A stretch of 64,000 nucleotides of DNA from Paenibacillus etheri (lineage in GTDB: Bacteria; Bacillota; Bacilli; Paenibacillales; Paenibacillaceae): the NCBI RefSeq assembly GCF_001012825.1, contig NZ_LCZJ02000018.1, positions 425,122-489,121 of the forward strand, in the 5' to 3' direction. This document shows, piece after piece, positions 42,354 to 51,958 of the stretch. Position 1 is the first letter of the stretch; each line of letters begins with the position of its first letter. The notes beneath the pieces were generated by a model that saw nothing but the letters and a program-made list of their open reading frames with translations, searched no databases and had not been told where the DNA came from. The position numbers and the translations under genes are program-made.

Positions 42354-44183
42354 TCATAGATGTGAATGTAATTGAAGCAACTCATGTTCACTAATGTCTT
42401 CTGCTTCAGAAGATTTAAATTGAATGTTATATAATTGTGAGTATAGCCCATTCATTTCTAATAAAGACTCATGTGTACCTTCCTCAACAATGGAGCCCTG
42501 ATCTAATACGATAATTCTAGAGGCTTCACGAATGGTGGATAGTCTGTGTGCAATAACTAATGTGGTTCGATTCTTCATTAACAAATCAAGAGATTGCTGA
42601 ATCATTCGCTCAGATTCGTTATCGAGTGCGGAAGTGGCTTCATCTAGAAGAAGGAGTGGAGCATCACGAAGAAAAGCTCTGGCAATGGCTATGCGTTGTC
42701 TTTGTCCACCAGATAGAGTCGATCCATGTTCACCTAGGATAGTGTCATAACCACCCTTCATCTTCGTAATAAACTCTTCTGCACCTGCGAGCCGAGCGGC
42801 TTCTCGAATATCCTCTTCGCTAGCTGTACTAGAACTGAAGGCGATATTGTCTCGTATAGTTCCTGAGAACAAATAAGGGGTTTGGGGAACATAGGTAATC
42901 ATTGCACGTGCTTCTTCGAGCTGATCATGTACAGACTTTCCATAAACTGAGATGCTTCCTGCAGTAGGCTCATAAAGTCCATTACATAATCGAACGAGCG
43001 TCGTCTTCCCTGATCCGCTTGGCCCGACAACCGCGATAGTTTCTCCATGTTGTATATGAATATTTAGCCCTGTAAATAGTGATGCTTCATTATCCTTTTT
43101 ACCCGAATAGCTGTAGTGGACATCCTCTATTTGTAAGGCAGCCACCTCTACAGAAGCTAATGGTGAAGAGCTGGATTCTGGCAAAGGATGAGCAGCTCCT
43201 TCATCAGGTGCATCTAGTATAGCGAATACGCGGTCAGCCGCACCTAAAGCCTCCTGCACACCTCCCCATGTTTGAGACATATGGACAAAAGGCCATTGGA
43301 CTCTACCCATCAAAATAATAAAAGCGAGTACTTCACCTGCTGATGTTCCGCCACTTAGCGCTGATAACGCAATTAAAGCGGCGCATATTACCATTACGAG
43401 ATTGTTGATAAAGGCGGAAGATTGCCATAAGAGACCATTTAGAAGCGATTTTCGCAGCTGCATTCTTCTTAACTTCTCACGTTCTAACGCATATTTCTTT
43501 AAGAGAGTTTCTTCAAGCGAAAAGGCTCTGACGACCTTCATTCCTTGAAGCGTTTCTTGTAAAATTCCACGTAATTCCGCCTCTTTTGCATAAATTTGAG
43601 TAGATAATTTTCGTAATCTGCGGTCAAAGAAACGTCCGGAAAGAAAAACAAGAGGGCCCGATCCAAGAGCTAACAGGGCGATCCAGACATCCATTTTGGC
43701 CAAATATAGAAAGGAAATGAAACACAGAAGTAGATTATAGCCTAAATCGTATACAATGCTGTTTATCATCCCCATGGCCATCCCTGCATCCTTAGTGTTA
43801 CGCGAAGTCAAATCACCTGAATGCATGGACTGAAGGTAACGGAATGGAATTCGGTGGCTTTTGTCAAACAGCTTCGCACGAATATCCCAAGCCATCCGAC
43901 TCTGCATAACGAAGCGGAAGTAATGCTGCAGCATAAGACAGCAGATAATAATGACACAAGCAATGGCACAGATTACAGTTATGCGTGTTAATGCATCCAT
44001 ATTGGCGTTGTTGATCGTATCAATAAACACTTGCTGAATGGCTGCAAAGCCTATGTCCATTACCAGCTTAGCAGAGAGCAGGAGTACAGCCACAATAAAT
44101 CCAATGCGATAAGGACTAGCATAAGAGATTAATCTACGCAGAGCATACCTCAGTTTAAGATTCTTGGATTCCCCCTCGTTCAT
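42354..44183 (-). CDS. ABC exporter half-transporter B (membrane + ATPase)
   Basis: A 609-residue MsbA/LmrA-type half-transporter: six membrane segments in the first 320 residues, then an ATPase domain with Walker A GPSGSGKT, Q-loop YVPQTPYLF, signature LSGGQRQR, Walker B LLLLDEATSALD and H-loop IAHRLST. The ATG overlaps the stop of the preceding ABC gene by 4 nt, so the two are coupled and should form a heterodimer, as in BmrC/BmrD. The exported compound is unknown, a drug or peptide being likely. Confidence 0.88.
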   Translation of the reverse strand: MNEGESKNLKLRYALRRLISYASPYRIGFIVAVLLLSAKLVMDIGFAAIQQVFIDTINNANMDALTRITVICAIACVIIICCLMLQHYFRFVMQSRMAWDIRAKLFDKSHRIPFRYLQSMHSGDLTSRNTKDAGMAMGMINSIVYDLGYNLLLCFISFLYLAKMDVWIALLALGSGPLVFLSGRFFDRRLRKLSTQIYAKEAELRGILQETLQGMKVVRAFSLEETLLKKYALEREKLRRMQLRKSLLNGLLWQSSAFINNLVMVICAALIALSALSGGTSAGEVLAFIILMGRVQWPFVHMSQTWGGVQEALGAADRVFAILDAPDEGAAHPLPESSSSPLASVEVAALQIEDVHYSYSGKKDNEASLFTGLNIHIQHGETIAVVGPSGSGKTTLVRLCNGLYEPTAGSISVYGKSVHDQLEEARAMITYVPQTPYLFSGTIRDNIAFSSSTASEEDIREAARLAGAEEFITKMKGGYDTILGEHGSTLSGGQRQRIAIARAFLRDAPLLLLDEATSALDNESERMIQQSLDLLMKNRTTLVIAHRLSTIREASRIIVLDQGSIVEEGTHESLLEMNGLYSQLYNIQFKSSEAEDISEHELLQLHSHL

Positions 44184-46021
44184 AGCTCTTCCTCCCTGAC
44201 CGGAGTAGAAATATCAGCCTTCTTCATTGAGGTCTCAACCATATTGTAATACTGGCCTTGTAAAGTCATTAACTCCAGATGAGTTCCAGCTTCAACAATA
44301 GAACCCGCCTCCATATAATAAATGTGATCTGCATTTCTGATGGTAGATAGTCTATGCGCGATAACAACCGTTGTACGATCATGCATGAGTTCTTGCAGGG
44401 CCTGGCCGACAATCTCCTCATTATGGCTATCAAGTGCAGCTGTGGGTTCATCAAGAAGGAGAAGCTTAGGCGCTCGGACAAATGCTCTGGCAATAGATAG
44501 CCGCTGCCTTTCTCCGCCAGATAAGGTATGCCCTCGTTCCCCAATGGAAGTCTGATATTGAAGTGGGGTTCTCATAATATAATCGTGTATCCCCGCACTT
44601 TTTGATGCTTTAATAATTTCTTCATAGGTTGCGTCAGGTCTTCCCCATGCAATATTTTCATATAGGGTTCCAGTGAACAGATAAGGCTCTTGAGATACAT
44701 AAGCCAAATGATTACGCCAAGCCCGAGGGGAGATGCGGCTTAACGGTAACTTACCAGATTGGATGACCCCTTCATTAGGTTCATAGGTTGCGAGTATTAA
44801 TTGAAGGAGGGTACTTTTTCCACTGCCGCTAGGACCGGCAAACGCAGTTACTTTACCTGGTTCAATGGTTAGATTGACGTTAGTTAATACTTGATGATTA
44901 CCATAATGAAAACCGACGTTCTCAAAGGTGATAGGGTATAAGCCACTAATGGCTTGATTGTTATTTATCAGCATTTCGTGATGAGAATCATCCCTATTAC
45001 ACTCAAGGCTTTCGTCTTCTTCTTGTAAATCAAGGACCTCAAACAACCGCTTACCTTGCGCCAGTGAGGCTTGTAATTCAGTCCATAGATTAGCTAGCTT
45101 TGATACAGGGTTTGTAATTTGCTCGAAACAAATCAGAAATGCCGCCACTGCACCCACATCTAATCTCCCTTGGATAACTAGATATCCGCCATAGGAGAGC
45201 ACATACAGTAGCCCACTGAGAATAACAGCAAAGGGCATATTATAGCCTACAGCTTCCAATCGTGTGACTGGTAAATGAATGTTGAAATATTGCCTAACGC
45301 GTTGTGTGAATTGATTTTGAAGCTTGGGAGCCAGGGAGAAGGCACGCACAACTTCAGCGCCTTGTACTGTATCCTGAATAAACATTTGCTGAGCGGTTTC
45401 AATTTGCTGTCTTTGCTCGTGCATGGAACGTAGGCGGGAAGTAAAGGGAATCATCACGAGTGGAACAAGCGAGCAAATCAATATAGTTCCGAGCGTTAAG
45501 GCATATTGGAGTGAGAGCAGATAAGTTAAGAGAAATGTAATTTGCATCAGATTACTGAATAGTTCGATGGTCTTCTGATTGATACCTTGCTGGGCAGCTG
45601 GGGCAGAATCATTGATACGACTAATGAGATCAGCAGAATGATAACGGTCCAAATCTTTCATCTGTACATTTAATAATCTAGCTAGCAGTGATACCTGAAG
45701 CTTAGAGGTCGACTTGAATTCAAGCACACCTGATAAGTAAGTGAGTAAGAAGCTGGCTAGAGCATCTACAATAACGATTACTAGAGCAAAAATGCCGCCG
45801 GATATTAAAAAGGACATGTTCTGATTCGTAGCAGCGTTGATTATACGTCGTAAAGATTCGGCTATCCCAACTGTTGCAAGGGAAACGACGGCTGCTAAGA
45901 GACACAATATGAGGTACCAACCTAAATAGGGTTTTCCAAGTTTCAATAAACGCATAAAAGTGTTAGAAACTACGCTGGATTTTTTAATCGAGTCTGCTTC
46001 TATGTTTGTAGATCCATTCAT
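44180..46021 (-). CDS. ABC exporter half-transporter A (membrane + ATPase)
   Basis: A 613-residue partner half-transporter: six membrane segments, then Walker A GPSGSGKS, Q-loop YVSQEPYLF, signature LSGGERQR, Walker B LLLLDEPTAALD and H-loop IAHRLST. Walker B here ends DEPTAALD, whereas the partner has DEATSALD, so only one of the two sites has the usual catalytic glutamate context seen in exporters; both retain the glutamate. It is first in the operon after an ArsR-like regulator 38 nt upstream. Confidence 0.88.
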   Translation of the reverse strand: MNGSTNIEADSIKKSSVVSNTFMRLLKLGKPYLGWYLILCLLAAVVSLATVGIAESLRRIINAATNQNMSFLISGGIFALVIVIVDALASFLLTYLSGVLEFKSTSKLQVSLLARLLNVQMKDLDRYHSADLISRINDSAPAAQQGINQKTIELFSNLMQITFLLTYLLSLQYALTLGTILICSLVPLVMIPFTSRLRSMHEQRQQIETAQQMFIQDTVQGAEVVRAFSLAPKLQNQFTQRVRQYFNIHLPVTRLEAVGYNMPFAVILSGLLYVLSYGGYLVIQGRLDVGAVAAFLICFEQITNPVSKLANLWTELQASLAQGKRLFEVLDLQEEDESLECNRDDSHHEMLINNNQAISGLYPITFENVGFHYGNHQVLTNVNLTIEPGKVTAFAGPSGSGKSTLLQLILATYEPNEGVIQSGKLPLSRISPRAWRNHLAYVSQEPYLFTGTLYENIAWGRPDATYEEIIKASKSAGIHDYIMRTPLQYQTSIGERGHTLSGGERQRLSIARAFVRAPKLLLLDEPTAALDSHNEEIVGQALQELMHDRTTVVIAHRLSTIRNADHIYYMEAGSIVEAGTHLELMTLQGQYYNMVETSMKKADISTPVREEEL

Positions 46022-46059
46022 TTTAGACCCTCCCCACTATGGTTTGAATTTGCTGCGGT

Positions 46060-47184
46060 TCACTTAAAAGGAGGTTCCTCATCGAGCATGACTTTTGTGG
46101 TGACGGCAAGTAATGCTCTCAATTTATCCATTCGAAGATGGTAATATAATCGATGATCCGTTCTTTTTAATTCGATAAGGTCTAAAAAGAATAGGAAGTT
46201 GGCATGATAAGTTACCGCCGCGGGCGTTATGCCAAGTGCTGATGCAATTTCTTGTCCATAGTGAGGGCGATTCCTTAAGAGCAGCAAGAAGTCTAAACGT
46301 CGTTTATCCGAGAATGCTTTTAAAAAAAGTTCGGTTTTCTCTCGATCAGCAGCAGGTCCGAATACATGATCATTAAAAATGCCGAAGATAACCCAAGCGA
46401 TACGAGAACTTCCTGCGTAAAAGAAGAGAACATGATTTCCAACTTGTGAGAAGAAGCTGACATGAAAAGTAGTGGGAACATCATAAACTGCAGGTTCATT
46501 TTTGTTGATATCACGAATGAATCTTTCAGGATTCGCTTGGAACAGACCTTCATAACGCTGAGAGGCTTGTTCAGACTCCCTTTTTAACTCCTCTTTCCAA
46601 AGTGAAAAGACATCCTTGTAGAACTGGTTTAAGAGCTGCATATAACGTAGCTTAGTTTCTTCGGGATAAGCAAGACACTCTAGTAATGGCCCCTGCGCTT
46701 CAATCACATCCAGCTGCGGTTTTGTTCTTGCCACAAGCTCAGCCATTAAGCGGGTATCCTTCTTAACGATTTCCCAATCGTTTCCTTCTAGCAACTCATC
46801 TAATTTATCGTAATACACACCATATACCATTTCAGCGACTACCTTTTCTGCTGGACTCTTTTCCAGTCGATTTATCCATGCTTCAGCTGTTTGTGGTTCT
46901 GGACAGGTGCAAATGGATTCATAGAAAGCAAAATCGAGTGCTTTATGAAAAAAGTTGTACTGGAAAAAAAACTGAAGTTCTCGGTAGGAGTGAGGTGACA
47001 ACCGTGCTCGTGCATCTTTATGATAAGACAACGCTTGTGGGTCCATTTCAAGTTTGTAATCCTCTGCTGCCTTAAGCAACTGCTCTTCACAAGCAATCAT
47101 TCCCATAGAAACAATGAATTCCAAAGCTTCGTTGTACGCAAATTTTATGTTCGATAGTAAGGTATCTTTCATGTTATCTTCCAT
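46060..47184 (-). CDS. ArsR-type HTH regulator with large N-terminal domain
   Basis: A 374-residue protein. The last 100 residues form an ArsR winged helix (FSDKRRLDFLLLLRNRPHYGQEIASALGITPAAVTYHANFL). The first 270 residues are helical, with no known domain seen, and could bind a ligand. ATG 47184 is preferred to ATG 47187 because GGAGG is 5 nt from it. It precedes the ABC exporter genes in the same direction and probably controls them. Confidence 0.75.
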   Translation of the reverse strand: MEDNMKDTLLSNIKFAYNEALEFIVSMGMIACEEQLLKAAEDYKLEMDPQALSYHKDARARLSPHSYRELQFFFQYNFFHKALDFAFYESICTCPEPQTAEAWINRLEKSPAEKVVAEMVYGVYYDKLDELLEGNDWEIVKKDTRLMAELVARTKPQLDVIEAQGPLLECLAYPEETKLRYMQLLNQFYKDVFSLWKEELKRESEQASQRYEGLFQANPERFIRDINKNEPAVYDVPTTFHVSFFSQVGNHVLFFYAGSSRIAWVIFGIFNDHVFGPAADREKTELFLKAFSDKRRLDFLLLLRNRPHYGQEIASALGITPAAVTYHANFLFFLDLIELKRTDHRLYYHLRMDKLRALLAVTTKVMLDEEPPFK

Positions 47185-47373
47185 CATAGCCTCCGTTATT
47201 TCTTGTTATAAATATTAAATGTTGGGATAATGTGACTAATATTTAATCAATACTTAATGTTAAAATAAACCATTCGTTTTCTTTTGTAAAGGGATATTTT
47301 ACAATTCGCACTAACTGCTGGGATTCGATTGTTGTGCATGGTAAACTATGGATAAAACATAGGAGGGGCTATG

Positions 47374-47856
47374 ATGGATCAAATCGTGTTCAAACAAATT
47401 GAATTTGTGCGTAGTGTTACTGTTCGTGCTGTTGAAGAACTTTCCGAGGAAATGCTAGATATCATTCCACAGGGCTTTAATAACAACATTAGATGGAACT
47501 TGGGACATATTTATTTAGTGCAAGAGAAGTTCGCTTTTCATTCCGCCAGGGAGCTTATGCAATTGCCGGAAAGCTTTGAACGATTATTTGCGAAAGGGAC
47601 TAAACCTGCAGAGTGGCGCGAGAAATCACCAACACTTGAAGTGTTAATTGAGATGCTTTCGGAGCAACCGAAACGTATTCAGGAAGCTATGCACAATCGC
47701 TTAAGTGAACAAGTAACCCCTCTTACAACCGGTAGTGGATTAACCTTAAATTCAATCGGAGAATTCATAAATTTCACGCTTTATCATGAAGGGATGCACT
47801 TCAATTCAATCAAACTATTAAATCGATTTGCAGATAACAGTCTTAGAGATCTTTAG
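47374..47856 (+). CDS. DinB-family protein
   Basis: A 160-residue four-helix-bundle protein of the DinB/YfiT superfamily, which holds a metal through three histidines: WNLGHIYLVQ supplies one and LYHEGMHFN two. Many members are bacillithiol- or glutathione-dependent transferases for damage or antibiotic detoxification. ATG 47374 is chosen (AGGAGG 7 nt away); ATG 47371 is also possible. No partner gene is adjacent. Confidence 0.8.
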   Translation: MDQIVFKQIEFVRSVTVRAVEELSEEMLDIIPQGFNNNIRWNLGHIYLVQEKFAFHSARELMQLPESFERLFAKGTKPAEWREKSPTLEVLIEMLSEQPKRIQEAMHNRLSEQVTPLTTGSGLTLNSIGEFINFTLYHEGMHFNSIKLLNRFADNSLRDL

Positions 47857-47931
47857 AAGCCGAAAGTCTAGTGCCAAGGAGGTAACGTAAGCTTATTTAG
47901 GGAGAATAGACCGAACCTTTGTTTAAATTAA

Positions 47932-48027
47932 AGTGATCATGAATATGGAAAGTTTTTTGTATTTGAAGATCTGGATGGTAATTTATTTGATGTTTGGGAA
48001 CACCATGATTGTGAACTGATTTATTAG
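47932..48027 (+). pseudogene. C-terminal remnant of a VOC/glyoxalase-family gene
   Basis: A 31-codon stretch reading SDHEYGKFFVFEDLDGNLFD and then VWEHHDCELIY, directly after an in-frame stop and without start or ribosome site. The FxDLDGNLFDVWE pattern is the characteristic last strand of VOC proteins, with the metal-binding glutamate. Only the tail of the gene survives. Confidence 0.5.
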
Positions 48028-48034
48028 CCTTTCT

Positions 48035-48065
48035 AAGGATATCGATTTCATATCGATATCCTTTG
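48035..48065. terminator. perfect hairpin upstream of the rbs operon
   Basis: AAGGATATCGAT (48035-48046) with ATCGATATCCTT (48052-48063), 12-bp perfect stem and a 5-nt loop. There are few T after it, so termination is likely weak; it probably insulates the rbs promoter. Confidence 0.6.
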
Positions 48066-48133
48066 TTATATATTGGAACAAAAAAAGATTTGTAATGAAA
48101 ACGGTTTTATGATAATCTAATCAATGTAATACA

Positions 48134-48147
48134 TGTAACCGGTTACA
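48134..48147. promoter_or_regulatory. perfect palindrome: RbsR operator and/or cre site
   Basis: TGTAACCGGTTACA is a perfect 14-bp palindrome and also fits the cre consensus TGNAANCGNWNNCA at every fixed position. It lies 22-35 bp upstream of the rbsR start, downstream of a weak GATAAT (48111-48116), where binding by RbsR or CcpA would block transcription. Confidence 0.75.
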
Positions 48148-48168
48148 CATTGGGGGATGAAATGAATC

Positions 48169-49149
48169 ATGATGACGATTAAAGATGTTGCGAAAAAAGC
48201 TGGGGTGTCGGTAGCAACCGTTTCAAGGGTAATAAATGAATCTGGTTATGTGAATATCGATACTCGAAAAAAGGTTGAGGCAGCGATCAAAGAAATGAAT
48301 TATACCCCTAATGAGGTTGCCAGATCTTTATATAAACGGAAATCTAAATTAATCGGACTTTTATTACCTGACATTACGAACCCATTCTTTCCGCAATTAG
48401 CACGTGGGATAGAAGACCGGATGCAGGAGCATGGTTATCGGATTATTTTTGGTAATAGTGATGAGAACGAGGAAAAGGAATTGGATTATATTCAAACCTT
48501 TATCCAAAATAATGTCATTGGCATGATCTCATCCACTAATTTTCCTGAGAAAGATATTTATTCTAACTTGAAAATTCCGGTTGTCTTTCTTGACCGTACT
48601 TCAAATGACAGTCCCTCCGTATATGCAGATGGCAGAAAGGGAGGACGCATTGCCGCTCAAGAAATCATTGCACGGGGAAGCAGCAAGATTACAGTCATGC
48701 AAGGACCGGCGCATATTAAACCGGCGCAGGATCGATTTCAAGGTGCAATTGAAGTGCTTGATGAAATGGGAATCACCTATCATGTGATTCAGACTTCATC
48801 TTTCTCCCACACAGAAGCGGAACAATGGGCTGTAGAATTATTTGATAAATATATAGATACAGATGGAGTAATTGCCAGTAATGATATCGTGGCGACAGCA
48901 GTTATTCATGAAGCACATCGTTTAGGTAAAAGAGTGCCGCAGGATCTCCAAATCATTGGATTTGATGATATCCCACTTAGCAGTTTGTTGTCACCTTCGC
49001 TATCAACCATTCGTCAGCCGGCGCATGACATGGGCCGAGAAGCGGCTGGTTTACTTATTAAGTTAATTGAGCAAGATAAGGTAGAAGATAAAATCATTCA
49101 ATTACCCGTCAGCTTTGTGGAGCGGGAAACAACAAGAAGTATAGAATAG
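48169..49149 (+). CDS. rbsR: ribose operon repressor (LacI family)
   Basis: A 326-residue LacI-family repressor. HTH: TIKDVAKKAGVSVATVSRVIN; hinge NYTPNEVARSLYKRKSKLIGLL; the effector domain is of periplasmic-binding type, with DLQIIGFDDIPLSSLL and SLSTIRQPAHDMGREAA. It heads rbsRKDACB and sits on the palindrome at 48134-48147. Ribose or a phosphorylated form should release it. ATG 48169 or 48172 are equally possible starts; GGGGGA lies about 12 nt upstream. Confidence 0.9.
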   Translation: MMTIKDVAKKAGVSVATVSRVINESGYVNIDTRKKVEAAIKEMNYTPNEVARSLYKRKSKLIGLLLPDITNPFFPQLARGIEDRMQEHGYRIIFGNSDENEEKELDYIQTFIQNNVIGMISSTNFPEKDIYSNLKIPVVFLDRTSNDSPSVYADGRKGGRIAAQEIIARGSSKITVMQGPAHIKPAQDRFQGAIEVLDEMGITYHVIQTSSFSHTEAEQWAVELFDKYIDTDGVIASNDIVATAVIHEAHRLGKRVPQDLQIIGFDDIPLSSLLSPSLSTIRQPAHDMGREAAGLLIKLIEQDKVEDKIIQLPVSFVERETTRSIE

Positions 49150-49176
49150 ATGACAACATAAGAAAGGTTGATGGAC

Positions 49177-50055
49177 ATGGCTAAGATTTGTGTAATTGGA
49201 AGTTGCTCTATGGATTTGGTGGTGACCTCATCCAAGCGACCTCACGCAGGGGAGACTGTTCTTGGAGAGAGCTTCGCTACCGTTCCAGGAGGCAAGGGAG
49301 CGAATCAAGCTGTAGCTGCTTCGCGTCTAGGGGCCGAAGTTATGATGATTGGTTGTGTAGGTGAAGATTTCTATGGTACGGAGATCATGGAGAATCTTAA
49401 GAGAAATCGGGTTCTTATCACAAATGTGGAACCGGTTACACATACCGAAAGCGGGACAGCTCACATCATTTTAGCAGAAGGTGATAATAGCATTATTGTT
49501 GTAAAAGGAGCAAATGATTTAGTTACTCCTACGTTGGTTGAGCGAGCGCTTGATGTAATTAAAGGCTCTGATATGGTGCTAATCCAACAAGAAATACCTG
49601 AAGAAACAGTGTCTTATGTAAGTGAGCTGTGCCATAAATTTAATATACCTATGCTGCTTAATCCGGCACCTGCTCGTCCTATCAGTGACACGATTATAGA
49701 AAATGCTGCCTATCTGACGCCTAACGAACATGAATGTACGATTTTATTCCCTGGGATGAGTACTACAGATGCCTTACGGAAATATCCCAACAAGCTATTT
49801 ATAACAGAAGGAAGCAATGGCGTACGATTTTACGATGGAGAACAAGAAGTTCTGGTTCCCACTTACAAAGTGAATGCTATAGATACGACTGGAGCTGGAG
49901 ATACTTTTAATGCGGCATTTGCAGTTGCTTTAGCTGAGGGCAGCTCCATTCCGGATAGTGTAAAGTTTGCCAATCGAGCAGCATCTTTATCCGTTACTAA
50001 ATTTGGTGCTCAAGGTGGTATGCCAACAAGAGCAGAAGTGGAGGCGAATCTGTAA
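49177..50055 (+). CDS. rbsK: ribokinase
   Basis: A 292-residue PfkB-family sugar kinase that makes ribose 5-phosphate from ribose and ATP. N-terminal signature VPGGKGANQAVAASRLGAEV, C-terminal anion hole DTTGAGDTFNAAFA with the catalytic aspartate. ATG 49177 is chosen, as AAAGG lies 9 nt upstream; ATG 49171 is too near. The stop is 2 nt before the rbsD start. Confidence 0.92.
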   Translation: MAKICVIGSCSMDLVVTSSKRPHAGETVLGESFATVPGGKGANQAVAASRLGAEVMMIGCVGEDFYGTEIMENLKRNRVLITNVEPVTHTESGTAHIILAEGDNSIIVVKGANDLVTPTLVERALDVIKGSDMVLIQQEIPEETVSYVSELCHKFNIPMLLNPAPARPISDTIIENAAYLTPNEHECTILFPGMSTTDALRKYPNKLFITEGSNGVRFYDGEQEVLVPTYKVNAIDTTGAGDTFNAAFAVALAEGSSIPDSVKFANRAASLSVTKFGAQGGMPTRAEVEANL

Positions 50056-50057
50056 CT

Positions 50058-50456
50058 ATGAAGAAACACGGGATATTAAATAGCCATATTTCCAAAGTGC
50101 TTGCGGACTTAGGTCATACCGATACAATTGTCATCGCAGATGTTGGACTTCCAGTTCCACCAGGTGTTCCGAAGATTGATCTGGCGGTTAAACTAGGGGT
50201 TCCTAGCTTCCAAGATATCGTTGACATTATTTCAGAGGATATGGTCATCGAAAAGGTGATCGTTGCAAAGGAATTAGAGACTGATAATAAAGTCACCTCT
50301 CAATACTTGAATAATAAATTTAAGGAAATACCGATAGAAGCGTATTCACATGAGCAATTTAAGCAGCTGACCCAGCAGGCAAAGGTTATCATTCGTACGG
50401 GTGAAGCTAAGCCGTATGCCAACTGCATTCTACAAGCCGGGGTCTATTTTGGATAA
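50058..50456 (+). CDS. rbsD: D-ribose pyranase
   Basis: A 132-residue RbsD protein, which interconverts beta-pyranose and beta-furanose forms of ribose so that ribokinase can use it. Family landmarks: the N-terminal GILNSHISKVLADLGHTDTIVIADVGLP with the catalytic His and Asp, and the C-terminal IIRTGEAKPYANCILQAGVYF. Immediately after rbsK and before rbsA. Confidence 0.93.
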   Translation: MKKHGILNSHISKVLADLGHTDTIVIADVGLPVPPGVPKIDLAVKLGVPSFQDIVDIISEDMVIEKVIVAKELETDNKVTSQYLNNKFKEIPIEAYSHEQFKQLTQQAKVIIRTGEAKPYANCILQAGVYFG

Positions 50457-50474
50457 AAAGGGGGTTCGAAGTGT

Positions 50475-51956
50475 ATGCACATTACGATGAAAGATATTCA
50501 TAAGTCTTTTGGCGCTAACCGTGTATTAACCGGTGTGGATTTTGAACTTAAGGATGGTGAAGTTCATGCCCTGATGGGTGAGAATGGCGCAGGTAAGTCT
50601 ACGCTGATGAATATTCTGATCGGTTTGCACCAACGTGACCAAGGTACCATTCGTATAGATGATCAGGAGAAATACTTTGCAAATCCCAAAGAGGCAGAAC
50701 AATATGGAATTGCATTTATCCATCAGGAGCTAAATGTATGGCCGGATATGACGGTTCTGGATAACCTGTTTATTGGCAAGGAACGAACATCCAAATTCGG
50801 CCTGTTAAATAGGAAAGAGATGAAAGCGTTAGCAAATGAACAGTTTGCTAAGCTCTCAGTGACCATTCCTTTGAACCAAGAGGCGGGGGAATGTTCGGTA
50901 GGTGAAAAACAGATGATAGAGATCGCTAAAGCGCTTATGACGCATGCAAAAGTTATTGTCATGGACGAGCCTACCGCTGCATTAACCGAGAGAGAAATAC
51001 AGAAACTATTCGAAGTCATTGCCTCACTGAAGAAAGAAGGCGTCTCTATCGTCTATATTTCGCATCGGATGGAAGAGATTTTTACAATATGTGATCGAAT
51101 CACTGTTATGCGGGACGGGAAAACCGTAGATACGAAGCCTATTCCTGAAACTAACTTTGACGATGTAGTTCGGAAGATGGTAGGTCGTGAATTAACAGAC
51201 CGATTCCCTGAGCGAACTTCTAAACCTGGAGAAGTAGTTCTTGAAGTTAAGAATGCATCCAAGAAAGGGCAATTTAAAAATGCTAATTTCTCAGTGCGAG
51301 CTGGTGAAATCATAGGATTCTCTGGATTAATGGGATCTGGACGTACAGAAATGATGAGAACCTTATTCGGACTGGAATCTTTAGACCAAGGTGAGATTTG
51401 GGTGAAGGGACAGAAGGTTACCATCCGGAATCCCAATGACGCTATGCAAGCTGGAATCGGCTTTGTTACAGAAGACCGCAAAGATGAAGGGTTAATCCTA
51501 GATTTCTCTATTCGAGATAATATGGTGCTGACGAATTTATACGACTTCGCCCCTAAGGGTGTAATCAATGCTAAGAAGGAACAAGAATTCGTGGATATGC
51601 TTATTAAACGGCTGCAAATCAAGACACAATCATCATCGACTTTGGTCCGGAATTTATCTGGGGGTAATCAACAAAAAGTAGTTATCGCCAAATGGATTGG
51701 TATTGGCCTAAGTGTTCTTATCCTCGATGAGCCAACACGCGGCGTCGACGTTGGGGCTAAACGGGAAATCTATCAACTCATGAACGAATTAACCGAGCGT
51801 GGCGTCGCCATTATTATGGTATCCTCAGAACTTCCTGAAGTCCTAGGGATGAGTGACCGCATCGTAGTTGTTCATGAAGGGGAAATCAGTGGAGAACTTT
51901 CACAACAAGAAGCTACGCAAGAAAAAATCATGACGCTAGCTACAGGGGGGCAATAG
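50475..51956 (+). CDS. rbsA: ribose ABC transporter ATPase (two ATPase domains)
   Basis: A 493-residue fused double ATPase. Domain 1 has Walker A GENGAGKS, signature CSVGEKQ and Walker B VIVMDEPTAALT; domain 2 has the degenerate P-loop GLMGSGRT, signature LSGGNQQK and Walker B VLILDEPTRGVD, the pattern of sugar ABC importers of the RbsA/XylG class. Stop is 2 nt before rbsC. Confidence 0.95.
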   Translation: MHITMKDIHKSFGANRVLTGVDFELKDGEVHALMGENGAGKSTLMNILIGLHQRDQGTIRIDDQEKYFANPKEAEQYGIAFIHQELNVWPDMTVLDNLFIGKERTSKFGLLNRKEMKALANEQFAKLSVTIPLNQEAGECSVGEKQMIEIAKALMTHAKVIVMDEPTAALTEREIQKLFEVIASLKKEGVSIVYISHRMEEIFTICDRITVMRDGKTVDTKPIPETNFDDVVRKMVGRELTDRFPERTSKPGEVVLEVKNASKKGQFKNANFSVRAGEIIGFSGLMGSGRTEMMRTLFGLESLDQGEIWVKGQKVTIRNPNDAMQAGIGFVTEDRKDEGLILDFSIRDNMVLTNLYDFAPKGVINAKKEQEFVDMLIKRLQIKTQSSSTLVRNLSGGNQQKVVIAKWIGIGLSVLILDEPTRGVDVGAKREIYQLMNELTERGVAIIMVSSELPEVLGMSDRIVVVHEGEISGELSQQEATQEKIMTLATGGQ

Positions 51957-51958
51957 TA

